64,000 nt of DNA from Nicotiana tabacum. Its lineage: Eukaryota; Streptophyta; Magnoliopsida; Solanales; Solanaceae. Shown piece by piece: positions 44,431-55,996 of this stretch; positions within the stretch are counted from its first letter, which is position 1; each line of letters starts with the position of its first letter. The notes beneath the pieces were generated by a model. That model did not search any database, was not told where the DNA came from, and saw only the letters and a list, made by a program, of their open reading frames with translations. The position numbers and the translations under genes were made by a program. The stretch spans positions 63,141,466-63,205,465 of the forward strand of contig NC_134082.1 in NCBI RefSeq assembly GCF_000715075.1, read 5' to 3'.

Positions 44431-44517
44431 ATTTATAGAAAAAAAAGGAATAAGGCATATGGCGCTCGGTTGAGTAGGCACCGAATGCGATTCGTGGCCC
44501 TCTGATATGGATCATGA

Positions 44518-45310
44518 CACCAACATTTAGGTTGAATTACCAAAATAATCATGTAAAATTGATGGACTCACTCTATGATTTCAAGCATCAAATAACACTT
44601 ATGCGTTAAAGTACAAATATGTAATAATTTAGATGCTGGGTTTTAAAGTCTTAATTTGACATGATCAGAAAATTTATTATGGTTGCATCAACGATAAACA
44701 CATATACAATGTATGTTACTTTATTTATTTCCTTTTTAGTTGCGATTAATAACTTGATATTATCAAATATTAATGTGACAATTAATACATAGTTTCTTTT
44801 TCAACATAATAGATATACAAGGGAATTGAAGGGGCGAAGGTGACATCAAGAAAAAAAAGGAAAAGAAAAGGACAAGTATTGTTTTGATCTACTTACTGCT
44901 ATAAAGTCATCGTTCATGGGAGTTCATTCATTTCATAACTAGTTTGCAATGACATTTTCAAAAAAAATCTTTTGCTGGTTTAAATTTTGTTGCATATGAT
45001 TATTTTATGTGCTTCAATATCAAATTAAGCACTTTTAAATCTTGAATAACCCTAACTGACAAGTGACAGAAAGAAAAATTCGTGGTATAGAAAGGTACAT
45101 GAAATTTAGATGTTTCATTTGAGTGACTTAAGGTCAAATGCCATTATTTTATTTTATGTTTGTCTTCTCTATTTTTTGTATATTTGTAGGGTATTGAGCT
45201 GTATTTATGTTTACAGTTAATTACATAGATAATTGTAGCATAACGGCATATTAGATGAATTAAATTAGGAAAAGATAACCTTTCATGTTCATATTTCCTC
45301 TTGTATGTAC
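44518..45310 (+). repeat. Copy 1 of an 0.8 kb copia-leader repeat (inverted relative to copies 2 and 3)
   Basis: From ACCAACATTTAGGTTGAA to TTCATATTTCCTCTTG this matches the minus strand of 53553-54175 and 54862-55645. It has no coding potential and no LTR of its own. In copies 2 and 3 the same sequence lies just inside a PBS, so it is the leader or internal part of a copia family. Confidence 0.85.
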
Positions 45311-46193
45311 TCGTAGACTTTTCGTGAGTTGTGACACCAGTTCTGAGTGGAATTTATTATGATTTTCGTTATTAGCATAAGGATAATGTTTTAAAGTGTG
45401 TCCTCAGTAGGTCCCAACAGAATAAGCATATATCCTAAACATGGTTTCTAACATGGATAACTCAATTACTCTAGCACATAGAAAATCAGGGATAAAAACA
45501 AGCTTTGTAGAGATGGTAAAGCACGCTTAGAGTTTGTTAATTAAACTCTCTTATATAACCACTAAGGGGAAGGTAATGGGTAGTAAAAAGATATGATGAC
45601 CTGTGTGTTAATGCCATGTGTAATCCCTCTATTTGAGGAAGGTGTATCGGCTATTGTACATATGTGATCCTATTGGATAACCAACTTAGGACTTCCCTTC
45701 CTTAATTTATGTATGTTTGCTCGGACTGTTGAAACTCCCTTAATTTATGTACGTACGCTTGGACTGTCCAAACTCTTTAATTTAAGTATGTGTGCCTAGA
45801 ATATCTAAAATTTACATGTGTGCTTGGACCGCCTAAAGTTCCTTGATTATATATGTGTGCTTAGAATGTATAAACTACCCTTATTTGCAAATGTGTTCTT
45901 AGATTGCTTACCCGTTAAATGACTAATTCAGATGACTAAGTTTGGCTAGGACCCACCGTTGTGGACTGCAAGGGGTGACTAACACCTTCCCCTCAAGGTT
46001 ATTTCGAGCCCTTACCCTAATCTCTGGTAATTCAGACTGGTTACATGAATTAATTTCTCTAGGTGCCTTAACGCATCATAATCCGTTAGGTGGTGACTCT
46101 TCAAATACTCGATTCCCAAAAGGAAACGAGTTGTTCCCAATAAATGTCGAAACACAAACTCCGCGAAGGAAAAAGGGGGCGCAACAGCATGGC
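45311..46193 (+). repeat. LTR (3' portion at least) of element C
   Basis: Ends GGGGGCGCAACA at 46193, followed by a Tat PBS. Upstream are Tat-LTR-like phrases (GTGACTAACACCTTCCCC; GGTGGTGACTC). The start cannot be fixed because no second copy exists here; 45311 is where the copia-leader repeat ends. Confidence 0.6.
45690..45915 (+). repeat. Degenerate 40-45 bp tandem repeat in the element C LTR
   Basis: About five units contain TTAATTTATGTATGTxTGCTTGGACTGTCTAAACTCC-like sequence (starts near 45702, 45740, 45781, 45815 and 45843). Borders are blurred by mutation. Confidence 0.65.
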
Positions 46194-46196
46194 GAC

Positions 46197-46214
46197 TCTG
46201 CTGGGGATATTTGA
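46197..46214 (+). other. Primer binding site of element C
   Basis: TGGCGACTCTGCTGGGGA, three bases after the LTR end. It differs from the element B PBS by one base (C for T at the fourth position). Confidence 0.78.
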
Positions 46215-46894
46215 GGCTCTTACTATAACAAACTTATTTTTGTTACTTAGTCTTAAGCATTCTTTATCCCGTGCACCCTCCCCTTATTTGAATTTAATTG
46301 CTTATTTATGATTTCCTTTATTTCCTGAAACTGACTTGTCTCTTTGTTTTCTTTTCCGCAACTGTCTTTCGATTATCTAAATACTACATTTATCATTTTT
46401 TAACGTTCAAATACTTGACAACATGTTATTTATTGTTACATAAATCATGCTCAACATCATATTCCACTCGTGCGTAATCAATCCTATAGCAACGCTTGAT
46501 GAGTGTTTGTGCTCTTCCTATATATCACCCTTTAAATTCAGAAAGGCGTATTTGTGGTAAAACTAGTCGATCAATGGTGCCTTCGACGGTTCCGTGCCTT
46601 TCCCCCTCAAGTTGTCCGCTTGAGGGTCCAGTCTAGACCTCTATAGCAACCTTACTCTGATTAATTGTGTATTCATCATGGTCAAACCTAGCTGGGTTAA
46701 TATGTTGTCCGCATAATAACCCTTTAAGACAAGCCTCGTCCAAAATTCCATCAGATTTTTCATAATCTCAACGGACGCAACCACGATTGTGTGCATTAAT
46801 TTTGGAGAAATAAGTGCCAATATGCTAATCATTGTTGTATAAATAGATGAACCTGGAGGGGGAAAAGGCCTAACCATCTTTTATTTTCCAGAAA
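46215..46894 (+). other. Leader of element C
   Basis: No coding region seen. The stretch with TTCCCCCTCAAGTTGTCCGCTTGAGG is similar in style to the element B leader (GGCTCGAGCTGTCTGCTCGGG near 17690). Confidence 0.5.
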
Positions 46895-48359
46895 ATGAGG
46901 CACGAAGTCCCCAAATTCAGTATGGTTGGTAGCATGCCTTCACTTTTTCTAGATTGGTGGAGGGATCTTCCCTCAAGTGACCAAAATCAAGTGAAACGAG
47001 TCTTAGGAAATTTTCCTTCACTGTTGGATCTTCAACCAAACAAAATGGTGATCGAGGCTGCCACTATATTTTGGGACAAGAAAAGGGCCATGTTCTGCTT
47101 TGGGGACATAGAACTGACTCCTCTTCTAGAAGAAATAGGGGGATTTTTCGGGTTGCTTTGGGATATCCCTAGTCTGTTGGCGCCTGAGAATTGCACTGCT
47201 AGAGGGTTCCTTAAGATGATGGGGCTGAAGAAAAATGATGATTTGGAGTACCTGAAGTATTCCTACGTACCTTTCGACTTCTTTTATGAAAGATACAGTC
47301 ACAATAGCTCTTATCGTATTTTTGATGATGAGTTCTTAATCAACTCATTGGGATGGGTTCATGGTAGGGTCTTCGTATTCATTTTGTGTTTCTTGGGCAT
47401 GTTGGTTTTCCCGATCCAAAGGGATAGAATCCATATCAGGCTGGCCATGGTGGCCAAAACATTGATGGACAGGATCGAGGGGCAGAACTATACCATTTTC
47501 CCTATGATCATTGCACTATGTAACGGGCCTTGGAACGCTGTTAGAAAGGGTCCAGATTCTTTGAGGTTTGCAATTTGCTGCTACAGGTTTGGTTGTTAGA
47601 GCATCTCCAAAGGGGTCAATACCGTCAGGTGTTTCCACGAAGGCCGTGGAATGACCACATAGCTTTCCATCACCCTAATAGAATTACTTACATTCAGAAC
47701 ATGTTTGCTCTACCTAAGGATGTTATAGGATGGGTGCAATTCTTCAAGAAGTTGACTGAGGATCAGGTTCAGTGGATGTTCGAGTGGTTCCCTACTGATG
47801 AGTTCATCATCAAATCCAGAGATGTCCCACACTTGGTGTTGATTGGGTTAAGGGGGATATACCCTTATGCTCCCTCAGGGTTATGAAACAAGCAGGCAGG
47901 AGACATGTCATACCACGAGTCACTAAAATGAGTCACTTCATAGCTGATTTCCAGGGTGATGTCATCCCATATAAGAATGAAACACAACATATATGGACTT
48001 TGAAGATTATCGTAGAGAAGGATACCATTGAGCTGGACTGATATCATGTGGGCCACTCATACTTTTACCCCTCATGGTTGGATGATAATCTATCAGGAAT
48101 CTTCGAGCCAAGGGTTGGTCCAAGAAACAGGGTCGTAGATGAGTTTGCCGAAGTAGAGGTGAAGTATAACAAGCTGCGCAAAAGAGTTCGAGGGTTTGAA
48201 CCTGAGCATATGGCGCAATATAAGGCCAATATGGAAATGATTAATGAGTGGAAAGAGAGAGCTTTTAAATCTAGCGAAAGGCTAGAATATATGGAGTACA
48301 GTTTAATGGAATTGGAAGGGAAGATAAGAAAGAGAGTCGTTGACTGCCAAAACGCTTAG
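46895..48359 (+). pseudogene. ORF1 of element C (same family as element B ORF1)
   Basis: ATG at 46895 (MRHEVPKFSMVGSM). The frame to 47599 has FGDIELTPLLEEIGGFFGL and LAMVAKTLMDRI, matching YFELTPMLEEIAGYVGL and LLGMVDVMIKK of element B. Frame shifts at about 47590, giving VWLLEHLQRGQY and QVQWMFEWFPTDE, then a further break, then a Lys/Glu-rich coiled-coil-like end (VEVKYNKLRKRVRGFEPEH) at 48048-48359. It sits between the leader and gag. Function unknown. Confidence 0.75.
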
Positions 48360-48780
48360 GGAACGAAGGAGGGCATTTGGAAAGGGCATTCTTACTGCTG
48401 AACCTGTGCGAGCTGGGAGAGCTGATCGACAATAGCATCTTGTCTGGAGAGGGTCCTTCTGGGACCAAGTAGATTAGATTTACTTGCTTTTCTTTTAAAT
48501 GTAATAAGGCCAAGTGCCATTAGTAAAATTATTTAGTGTCGTTTTAGGTCATTTATTTTTACATTAATGAAATGAGGCAATTATTGGCACTGAAGTTATC
48601 CAAATCTATTTGTCGTTAGGCCTACCTCGGGCACAACGAGGCTCCCAAATTAGGACACAAATTTACATTCCCGCAATATATGTTTAAATACTGCAAATAT
48701 TTCAGAACCCTTACTGACTTGTTTACCTTTTTTTTCTTTATTTTTATTTATTCCCATCCCCTAATGTTGGTTCACACATA
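48360..48780 (+). other. Spacer between ORF1 and gag of element C
   Basis: Non-coding. The piece GTTAGGCCTACCTCGGGCAC (48615-48634) occupies the place of the GATACGTAGG cassette of element B but is a different sequence. Confidence 0.5.
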
Positions 48781-49145
48781 CAGGCATCATCAACATATCA
48801 CACTAGATTTAGAGGACCTCCACCTCCTCCTCCTCCAAGTAATACAAAGAGCAAAGGGAATGCTAAAATAGATGACTTAAGTGGTATTTGAAAGGAAAAT
48901 GCAGAGAATGCAGAAACTTCAGATGGTCGGAGTACTCCGACGCCAAATGATTTGGTTTACGGTTAGAACAAATGATACTGGAGCTACATGGAGAACTTGA
49001 GCAGGTCCGAAACTTAGCAAACCTATCCCTCACCCTAAATGTCCCCGATGTCAACCAGTAAAACACCAAAATCCCAGCACCTCCCCAACATGCACCACAC
49101 CAACATCCACAAAACACTCCCATACCGCATCAATATGCTACTTGT
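48781..49145 (+). pseudogene. Gag N-terminus of element C, truncated
   Basis: Stop-broken frame with PPPPPPSNTKSKG and LELHGELEQVRNLANLSL, then a Pro/His/Gln-rich end. Sequence identity to Tat ends near 49145, where a different element begins. No pol follows. Confidence 0.55.
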
Positions 49146-50178
49146 TTACCGTGAAAATGCTAATAATAATTAAATTTGTTGATGGGACTCTAAAAATACG
49201 TGATCAATTTTTATGCTAGTTGTTAAGCAGTTGATGCTAGATATGTGAAGATAAAAGATGAAATGTGAGCTAAAATGGAATTATAATCGAACCGGGGGCT
49301 TTAGCTATTCGGGCCTCGAACTGACCGATGCGGGACCTCGAAGTCGATGCTTGGGCTCGGGCTTGAGCTATCGGGGATAATTGGGGAAGGGCTAACAGTT
49401 AGGACATGATTAAGGAAATCTCTTTATGGCCAATGACAAGCAATAAATGGAGAATAAGTGTGAACGCAATAAATGAAATTAATAATCTCGAGAGAGTGTA
49501 TGAGAAAAGCAAAGAGAGTATTCTTCTATATTTCTTTTGAAGCGGATGGAACAACAAAGTTTGCAAAGTGCCAAGGATCCCCCTTATATAGGAGGAGAAA
49601 TCTCAACATAGTACAAAATGCATTAATTATAAAGGTTGAGGGATGGGAAAACTAGGTAGCATTAGGCTCTGTCAATATCAACTGCGTACCTTGGGAACTC
49701 CCCTTTCCCTTATTATAGTCGTTAATACGCACTGCCCCCCAGGGCCGAAACCCGACGGCTCCGGAAGGTGGGTCTTGACCTCGGCTTCAAACCTCGAGAA
49801 ACATGTTCGCGAGGCGACCTAATAACGGGGAAATCGGGCCCTTGGTTTTACCGCTTACAGATAGTCTCCGCATTTCTTAGAGTGAAGTGATAAAAAATGA
49901 CCTTGAATTTCTTAATTCTTCGATATTCTTGTAATCGGCAATGGCCACAAGGTGCCAAGATACAACACGCATGCTACTCTTGCAGGTTTCCGCATTGACT
50001 ATGGCATTTGGATGCCTTTTGGCCTCCTTCAATGCAACACGGTGCTTTTATAAATACTCACTTTCTTCTTTTCTATAACCCATTGCGTGCCCAAATCCCT
50101 AAAAAAGGTTCGCTCTTCCTTTGCTCTCGTTCTTTCTCAGGAACACAACCCTTTTTCTTCCTCCAGAATCTTCTAGGG
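49146..50178 (+). other. Upstream region of a gypsy-type transposon gene
   Basis: Contains GGCCTCGAACTGACC, CCCGACGGCTCCGG and similar G/C-rich phrases typical of an LTR and leader of this family, and TATAAATA at 50049-50056. No protein coding seen. Where LTR ends and leader begins is unclear. Confidence 0.5.
50049..50056 (+). promoter_or_regulatory. Probable TATA box of the gypsy-type transposon gene
   Basis: TATAAATA about 130 bases before the ATG at 50179, in a non-coding stretch. Confidence 0.5.
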
Positions 50179-51060
50179 ATGGAGAAAACTTCCACCTCTG
50201 CTTCTCAGGAGGTTGTGGTCTTATCCTCTTCGCTTCTTTCTCAAGGTGAAGTGGCCACACCTCCTCGTGCTGAGGAATGCGTCACAGGGTCTTTTGCAAT
50301 GACCTCCGATTTCAAGGTCGAGAGACCTTCCTCAAAGCTAGAGAGTCGTGAGCCCGTGACTCAGTAATAGACTCCGGGAGAGCGAGGGCTGACTGCCGCT
50401 GGAGGGATACCATGCTTGTGGAGATCCCTGCTCGGGAGGAAGATATTACGGCTCATAAAGCCGGCTTTCTGAGTGTGTACACCTATCCATTCATCTTGGG
50501 GATGGTGGGGCTATCCTCGCCCCCGATCGACCCCGTGATTCTCGACTTCTATCGACGACACCAGGTAACCCATGGTCAAATTCATCCTTCATTATGGCGC
50601 ATTGTTTATATGATCAGGCATTACACAAACATGATAGAGGAGATGCCCTTCACCCTCAACCACCTGATCAGGATGTATAGTCCTCGTCTCCTCTGCGAGG
50701 GACTAATCAAACTTTGTAGTCAAGCCCCGAGGTCCCTCTTTGCCTACACTGAAGAGCTCGAGAATGAAGGATGGGCAAGCCGATTCATCCGAGTGAGGAC
50801 TTCTGACCTAATCCCGGCGGAAAAAATGTCGTTCCCCGAGAGGTGGAATGCTGGGTGTAAGTAAATGTGTTGTCGGGTCTTCCTTCGCTTATCTTTGATA
50901 ATATTTCTCCAAGCATCTAACTCTATTTCTCTTACTTTTTAGCCGTAGCAACCTACCCCGGTGCAGTTTCGGACCTCCAGGATTTGGTCTGCTGCTTATA
51001 CTCAATTTGTCCATACGCCGAATGAGTTTGGCGAGATTTATCCCGAGCCCGGTGGGAAGC
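50179..51060 (+). pseudogene. Putative gypsy-type transposon protein (PF04195-like), with intron
   Basis: First exon starts at ATG 50179 (MEKTSTSASQEVVVLSSS). After two stops near 50367 the frame changes and the conserved domain follows at 50412-50856: FLSVYTYPFILG, IDPVILDFYRRHQVTHGQIHP, NHLIRMYSPRL and VRTSDLIPAE. An intron with GTAAGT donor (50857) and TTTTTAG acceptor (50942) lies after ERWNAG; the second exon reads VATYPGAVSDLQDL before breaking. This matches the usual domain and intron location of the family as I know it. Function in transposition is not established. Confidence 0.75.
50857..50942 (+). other. Spliceosomal intron, 86 nt
   Basis: GTAAGTAAATG start, pyrimidine-rich end CTTACTTTTTAG. 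Removing it keeps the frame (GGG-T joined to CC) and leads into family-like sequence. Confidence 0.65.
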
Positions 51061-51510
51061 CAAAGATCATGGTAACTTGACATAGTAAATGAGCATGTTT
51101 GGTACATTGGTTCAGGTAGGGTTGATTCAGGTCGTACCAACTACTTCACATATCGGGGGAGAGACCCAGACTTCCACCATCCCCACTACAGAGCAGCGAG
51201 TTCCCATTGTTCAAGTTCCCGGTGTCATAGCAACACAGCCTGTGGTCCCAATTTAGCGGGTGGTGAGGACCTCTCACTGAGTAGAGGACAGGTGGGTCCA
51301 GGAGAGAGAGGATAGACAAGGCCAAGAGAGAGAGAGTATAGGAAAGTGAGGAGACCTCGTAGACTGGAGAGACCCACTGGTCCTTATTTTGGATGAAGAG
51401 TATGGCATGGTAGAGGTTTTGTAGTTTAGCCAGCTCAGTTTGCATCTCAGATTTCACACAGCATTTCAGGTGTTTAGAGGTCTTGGAGTACCCGTACCAT
51501 GCTGAATTAG
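51061..51510 (+). pseudogene. Scrap of gypsy gag (Tekay-like)
   Basis: GGTTCAGGTAGGGTTG, GAGACCCAGACTTCCACC and CAGAGCAGCGAGTTCCC align with the Tekay gag N-terminal region at 59110-59250. All frames have stops. Later bases read QFASQISHSISGV on one frame. Too broken for more. Confidence 0.6.
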
Positions 51511-51540
51511 GTGAGTAATGTACATAATTAATTTCGTGCA

Positions 51541-52870
51541 TGTTTACACTAGAACATGATATCTATGTGTGGGAATATTCTTAAACCTTTTTATCGACAG
51601 ATATTCATTCAAGTGACGTAGACATGGTTTAGAGCCAATGCAAACAGAGTCCTAAATCAGGATTTCTAATATACAGAGAGATGATCATTTTATTAATTAT
51701 GATTATAGCAGTAGTTTAATGACATGATTTCCAGGTGATAATAATTTATGCAGAGTCAGAGAAAGAAGTGATGCACTTATAACATGTTTCTAATATGTAG
51801 AATAAAAACGTGAGTTTCCTAAGGCAGACTTTCTAATGCAAAATAATATAGACTCATGACATGTTTTAACGCAAGTAACATAGGATATAGACTTAAAGCA
51901 TGATTTCTATCATAATATAAACTCAAACAAGGATTTCTACTGCAAATATATATATAAACTAAGAGCATGATTTCTACTATATATCAACCTAAAGCATAAT
52001 ATCTACCCAGTTTCCCACAAACATAATATAGGAACCCTCCCCTTTTACTAATCACCGCAATATCTGTTTACAAATAATATTATTAAAGAGGCCAAGACTG
52101 GCTGGAGAAGACAAAAAAACATCACAACGCTTGGATATACGCCGGTGATGACGTGTGAGGGAATGTGAGGGAAAGGGAGTTGAGAGAGAAAGGGAGAGGA
52201 GGATGGCGTGTGAGGGAATGAATGAAACGTTTGGGGGGGGGGGGATTCTAGGTTAATTATGGTAAGTTTTAATGTGGACCGTTGATCTAAAGGATCAACG
52301 ACCACAATTTGATGGGGGTTTGGGTCGGGTAGGTACAGATTGGGCTTAGGGTGAATTGGGCTGGTATTATTAAGAGGTTTGGGCTGGTATTAAAAGGGTT
52401 AGGTCCGAAGATTAGAGAAATTAAAAAGACTATTTGTTAAATACCCAAAATAATTGATAAAAATATTTTATAAATAATTAACAGATCATAAATAATAATT
52501 TTCATGCACAGAAATATTTTAAAACAGTTACTACATATTTAGATAAAAACAATGAGCTATTTTTGTAAAAAATAATGTAATACTGTACATATGGGCTATA
52601 ATTGCAAAATTATTGTAATCAAAAGGTATAAATCTGGCCATTTGTGAAATAATTTGAACCTAATATAACTATAAATAGCAATATTAAGTCATGAAATGTT
52701 ATAAAGTAATTTGTAATGCAATTTATAATTATTTGTGTAAATAAAATACTAGGATAAAATTAATTTAAAAATATAAAAATTATGGAAAAATATCAATTGC
52801 TGCTAATGCATAGTTTAAAGGTATATATATGCACTTAAAAGCATTATAGGGAAAAATTGGGTATCAACAT
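51541..52870. repeat. LTR-like AT-rich segment, possibly a solo LTR
   Basis: Begins TGTTTACACTAG and ends GGGTATCAACA, giving TG...CA ends. It contains phrases seen in other plant LTRs (GGGTTTGGGTCGGGT; GGGCTTAGGG). I see no target-site duplication by eye, so the solo-LTR call is tentative. A 12-base G run is at 52233-52244. No genes. Confidence 0.4.
51640..52015. repeat. Degenerate repeat of CATGATTTCTA units
   Basis: About eight copies of an AAGCATGATTTCTA-like core with 40-50 bp spacing (near 51655, 51724, 51797, 51857, 51897, 51930, 51966, 51993). The part between cores is poorly conserved. Confidence 0.6.
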
Positions 52871-52995
52871 CAATATGAAGCACATCTTACATTTATTCTG
52901 GTTATATACCTATCCCCAAATTCTAACTCCCTATAAATTTGACCCCGACCTATGTTGGGATTTATTATTGATTCGGCCGCCTCACTGCCTAATTG

Positions 52996-53530
52996 TTATT
53001 TGAGTTTGGGTGACATCATATCACACTTTGAAGGGTTCTTGTCATAGGTACTAGATGGCTTATTGCATATAGATCTATTTATATCATAGGTGTAGGATGG
53101 AATACAAGAAATAGAGAAAGTAGATGTTGAAACATTACTAGCATTTTTCAAGCAGAGAGAACAAAGTAGACACAGCCCATCTCTGATTATACCAATCTCT
53201 AGAGGCCTCTTCATTGAAGGGGCATGTAGAAGGCAACAAGTATCAGTGAAAGCTATTAAAGACTTGAGTTGGGCAGTTATAAAAGAGATGGATATGAGAT
53301 TAAATTTGAATGATGGGACAAATATGCCCCTATTCAAGGTGATTTGGCGAGCAAGTGACACATTACCAATTTTTGTCACCCTAACTCAGCAACCATTTGG
53401 GAGAGTAACTAACAAAGGATAGGGTAATACTCTAATATCTAGCAATGAAGATCTATTGAAAGTCTGATAGGATGCCCCAAAATCTAAAATCCATGTGTCA
53501 ATCCAAGTTATGAAACATTTACAAGATAGT
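52996..53530 (-). pseudogene. Copia protease and pre-integrase fragment
   Basis: Reads WIDTWILDFGASYQ, a copia protease active site (D-F-G-A in place of D-S-G-A), then TLPNGC, a stop, then VTKIGNVSLARQITLN and FVPSFKFNLISISF, typical pre-integrase sequence. Ends near 52996 without the integrase core. Confidence 0.8.
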
Positions 53531-53549
53531 TTTCCAAAATAAATTGAGG

Positions 53550-54357
53550 ATGTACAAGTGAGTTTGATCTTAAGTCACTCAAATGAAAGTTCTAAATTTC
53601 ATGTACCTTTTTACACCACGAATTTTTCTTTCTGTCACTTGTCAGCTAGGTGTATTCAAGATTTCAAAGGGCTTAATTTGATGTTGAAGCACATCAAATA
53701 GTCAAATGCAACGAAATTTAAACCAGCAAAAGAATTTTTTTTGAAAATGTCATTGAAAACTTGTTACGGAATGAATGAACTCCCATGAACGATAATTTTA
53801 TAGCAATAAGTAGATCAAAACAATCCTTGTCCTTTTCCTTTCTTTCTTGACGTCACATTCGCCCCTTCAATTCCCTTGTATATCTATTATGTTGAAAATG
53901 AAACTATATATTAATTGCCACATTAATATTTCATAATATCAAGATGTAAATCCCAATTAATAAAGAAGAAATATAGTAACATACATTGTATATTCTTTTA
54001 TCGTTGATGTAACCATAATAAATTTTCTGATCATGTCAAATTAAGACTTTAAAACCCAGCATCTAAAATATTACATATTTGTACTTTAACGCATAAGAGT
54101 TATTTGATGCTAGAAAGCATAGAATGAGTTCATCAATTTTACATGATTATTTTGGTATTTCAACCTTAATGTTGGTAGCTTTCTGCTTTTAGTATAATAG
54201 GAATGATATGATATACAAAATCTCAGCAAACTCCATCAAGGTAACATATTCTAAGGAATGCATGCGTTACACTGTATGAATAGAATGGGATTAGGGAAGA
54301 ATCGAAAAACTCTATTAGACTAATAGACAAATGAGACAACTGGATGGAACGTATCAG
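53550..54357 (-). repeat. Copia-leader repeat, copy 2
   Basis: Non-coding, AT-rich. Direct repeat of 55022-55828 and inverted repeat of 44518-45310 (shared part). Homology ends near 53550 at GATCTTAAG. Confidence 0.88.
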
Positions 54358-54370
54358 TGCTCTGATACCA
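54358..54370 (-). other. Primer binding site, initiator tRNA-Met type (copy 2)
   Basis: TGCTCTGATACCA on the plus strand, which is TGGTATCAGAGCA on the element's sense strand. It abuts the LTR at 54371. Confidence 0.85.
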
Positions 54371-54847
54371 TGCCAATTTACACCATGGATGAGTAATTTG
54401 TTCGTCGATTGAGGTAAAATAGAATAAAGAGAGAAAGTAGTATTCTTTACTGGAAAATTATTTTTTGGAAGAGATAGGGTGAGAAATCGAGAGAGAGAAG
54501 GGAGAGAAGGATAATAGGAAAAGCATGAGGAGAGAGAAGTGGATTAGGGGAAGTAATAGGAGAGTGTGATATTCCGGTAATTGAGGTAGGGTCTATATAT
54601 AGGGGAATCAGTGTGGTTAGAATCTACTAGGGTAATGAATTTTGAGCACGAAATGAGATATTATACATAATTTCTAGTCTTATATATTACCAGACTGTGG
54701 AAAATATTTAAATATCCTTAATAGCTAGCAATTACAGGAAAAATCTTATCAAAATTTAATTTAAAATGTTCAGTAAATTTAATGAATTGAAAATTTTATA
54801 AAGCTATACCGTTTTGTTTAAACTGCTCATTTGATCGTTAATTGGCA
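54371..54847 (-). repeat. Copia LTR, 477 bp (copy 2)
   Basis: Plus-strand ends TGCCAATT and AATTGGCA form a perfect 8-bp terminal inverted repeat. On the sense strand U3/R is followed by the PBS. A CTATATATAGG stretch at about 54592-54602 may hold the TATA box. The right flank continues directly into copy 3. Confidence 0.8.
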
Positions 54848-55996
54848 TCTCTACAAAGCTAGATACAAGAGGAAATATGAACATGAAAGGATATCTTTTC
54901 CTAAATTAATTCTTCTAATATGCCGTTATGCTACAATTGCCATATGTAATTAACTGTAAACATAAATACAGCTCAATACCCTCCAAATACACAAAAAATA
55001 GAGAAGACAAACATAAAATAAAACAGTGACATTTGACCTTAAGTTACTCAAATGAACTTCTAAATTTCATGTACCTTTTTACACCACGAATTTTTCTTTC
55101 TGTCACTTGTCGGCTAGTTGTATTCACGATTTCAAAGTGCTTAATTTGATGTTGAAGCACATCAAATAATCAAATGCAATGAAATTTAAACCAGCAAAAG
55201 AATTTTTTTGAAAATGTCATTGCAAACTTGTTATGGAATGAATGAACTCCCATGAACGTCGACTTTATATCAATAAATAGATCAAAATAATTCTTGTTCT
55301 TTTCTTTTCCTTTCTTTCTTGGCGTCACCTTCGCCACTTCGATTCCTTGTATATCTATTATGTTGAAAATGAAACTATATATTAATTTTCATATTAATAT
55401 TTCATAATATCAAGTTGTAAATCCCAATTAAAAATAAAGAAAGATAGTAACATACATTGTATTTGCTTTTATCGTTGACGCAACCACAATAAATTTTCTT
55501 ATCATGTCAAATTAAGACTTTAAAACCCAACATCTAAAATATTACATATTTGTACTTTAACACAGAAGAGTTATTTGATGTTTGAAAACATTGAATGAGT
55601 CCATCAATTTTACATGATTATTTTTGTAATTCAACCTTAGTGTTGGTAGATTTCCACTTTTATTATAATAGGAAAGATATGATATACAAAATCTCAGCAA
55701 ACTCCATCTAGGTAACATAGTCCAAAGAACACATCCGTTACACTGTATGAATAGAAAGAGATTAGGACAGAATCGAAAAACTCTATTAGACTAAGAGACA
55801 ACTGAGACGACTGAATTGAAGGAATCTATGCTCTGATACCAAGTCAATTTACACTATGGATGAGTAATTTGTTCCTTGATTGAGGTAAATAGAACAAAGA
55901 GTGAAAGTAGAATTCTTTTCTGGAACATTGTTCTTTGGAAGAGATTGGGTGAGAACTCGAGAGAGAGAAGGGAGAAAAGGATAATAGGAAGAGCGA
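54848..55996 (-). mobile_element. Ty1/copia element, copy 3: leader, PBS and LTR fragment
   Basis: On the minus strand: LTR fragment 55996-55842, PBS 55841-55829, leader 55828-54848. The leader is cut at 54848 by the LTR of copy 2. The outer LTR is cut at 55997 by the Tekay LTR. It extends the leader of copy 2 beyond 53550, matching copy 1 up to AGGAAATATGAAC. Confidence 0.8.
55829..55841 (-). other. Primer binding site, initiator tRNA-Met type (copy 3)
   Basis: TGCTCTGATACCA on the plus strand, identical to copy 2. Confidence 0.8.

Larger units (their letters stand above)
52880..54847 (-). mobile_element. Ty1/copia element, copy 2: LTR, PBS, leader and pol fragment
   Basis: On the minus strand: LTR 54847-54371, PBS TGGTATCAGAGCA at 54370-54358, an AT-rich leader (54357-53550) matching copies 1 and 3, then protease/pre-integrase coding at 53530-52996. 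No gag is visible between leader and protease. No 3' LTR found. Confidence 0.8.
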
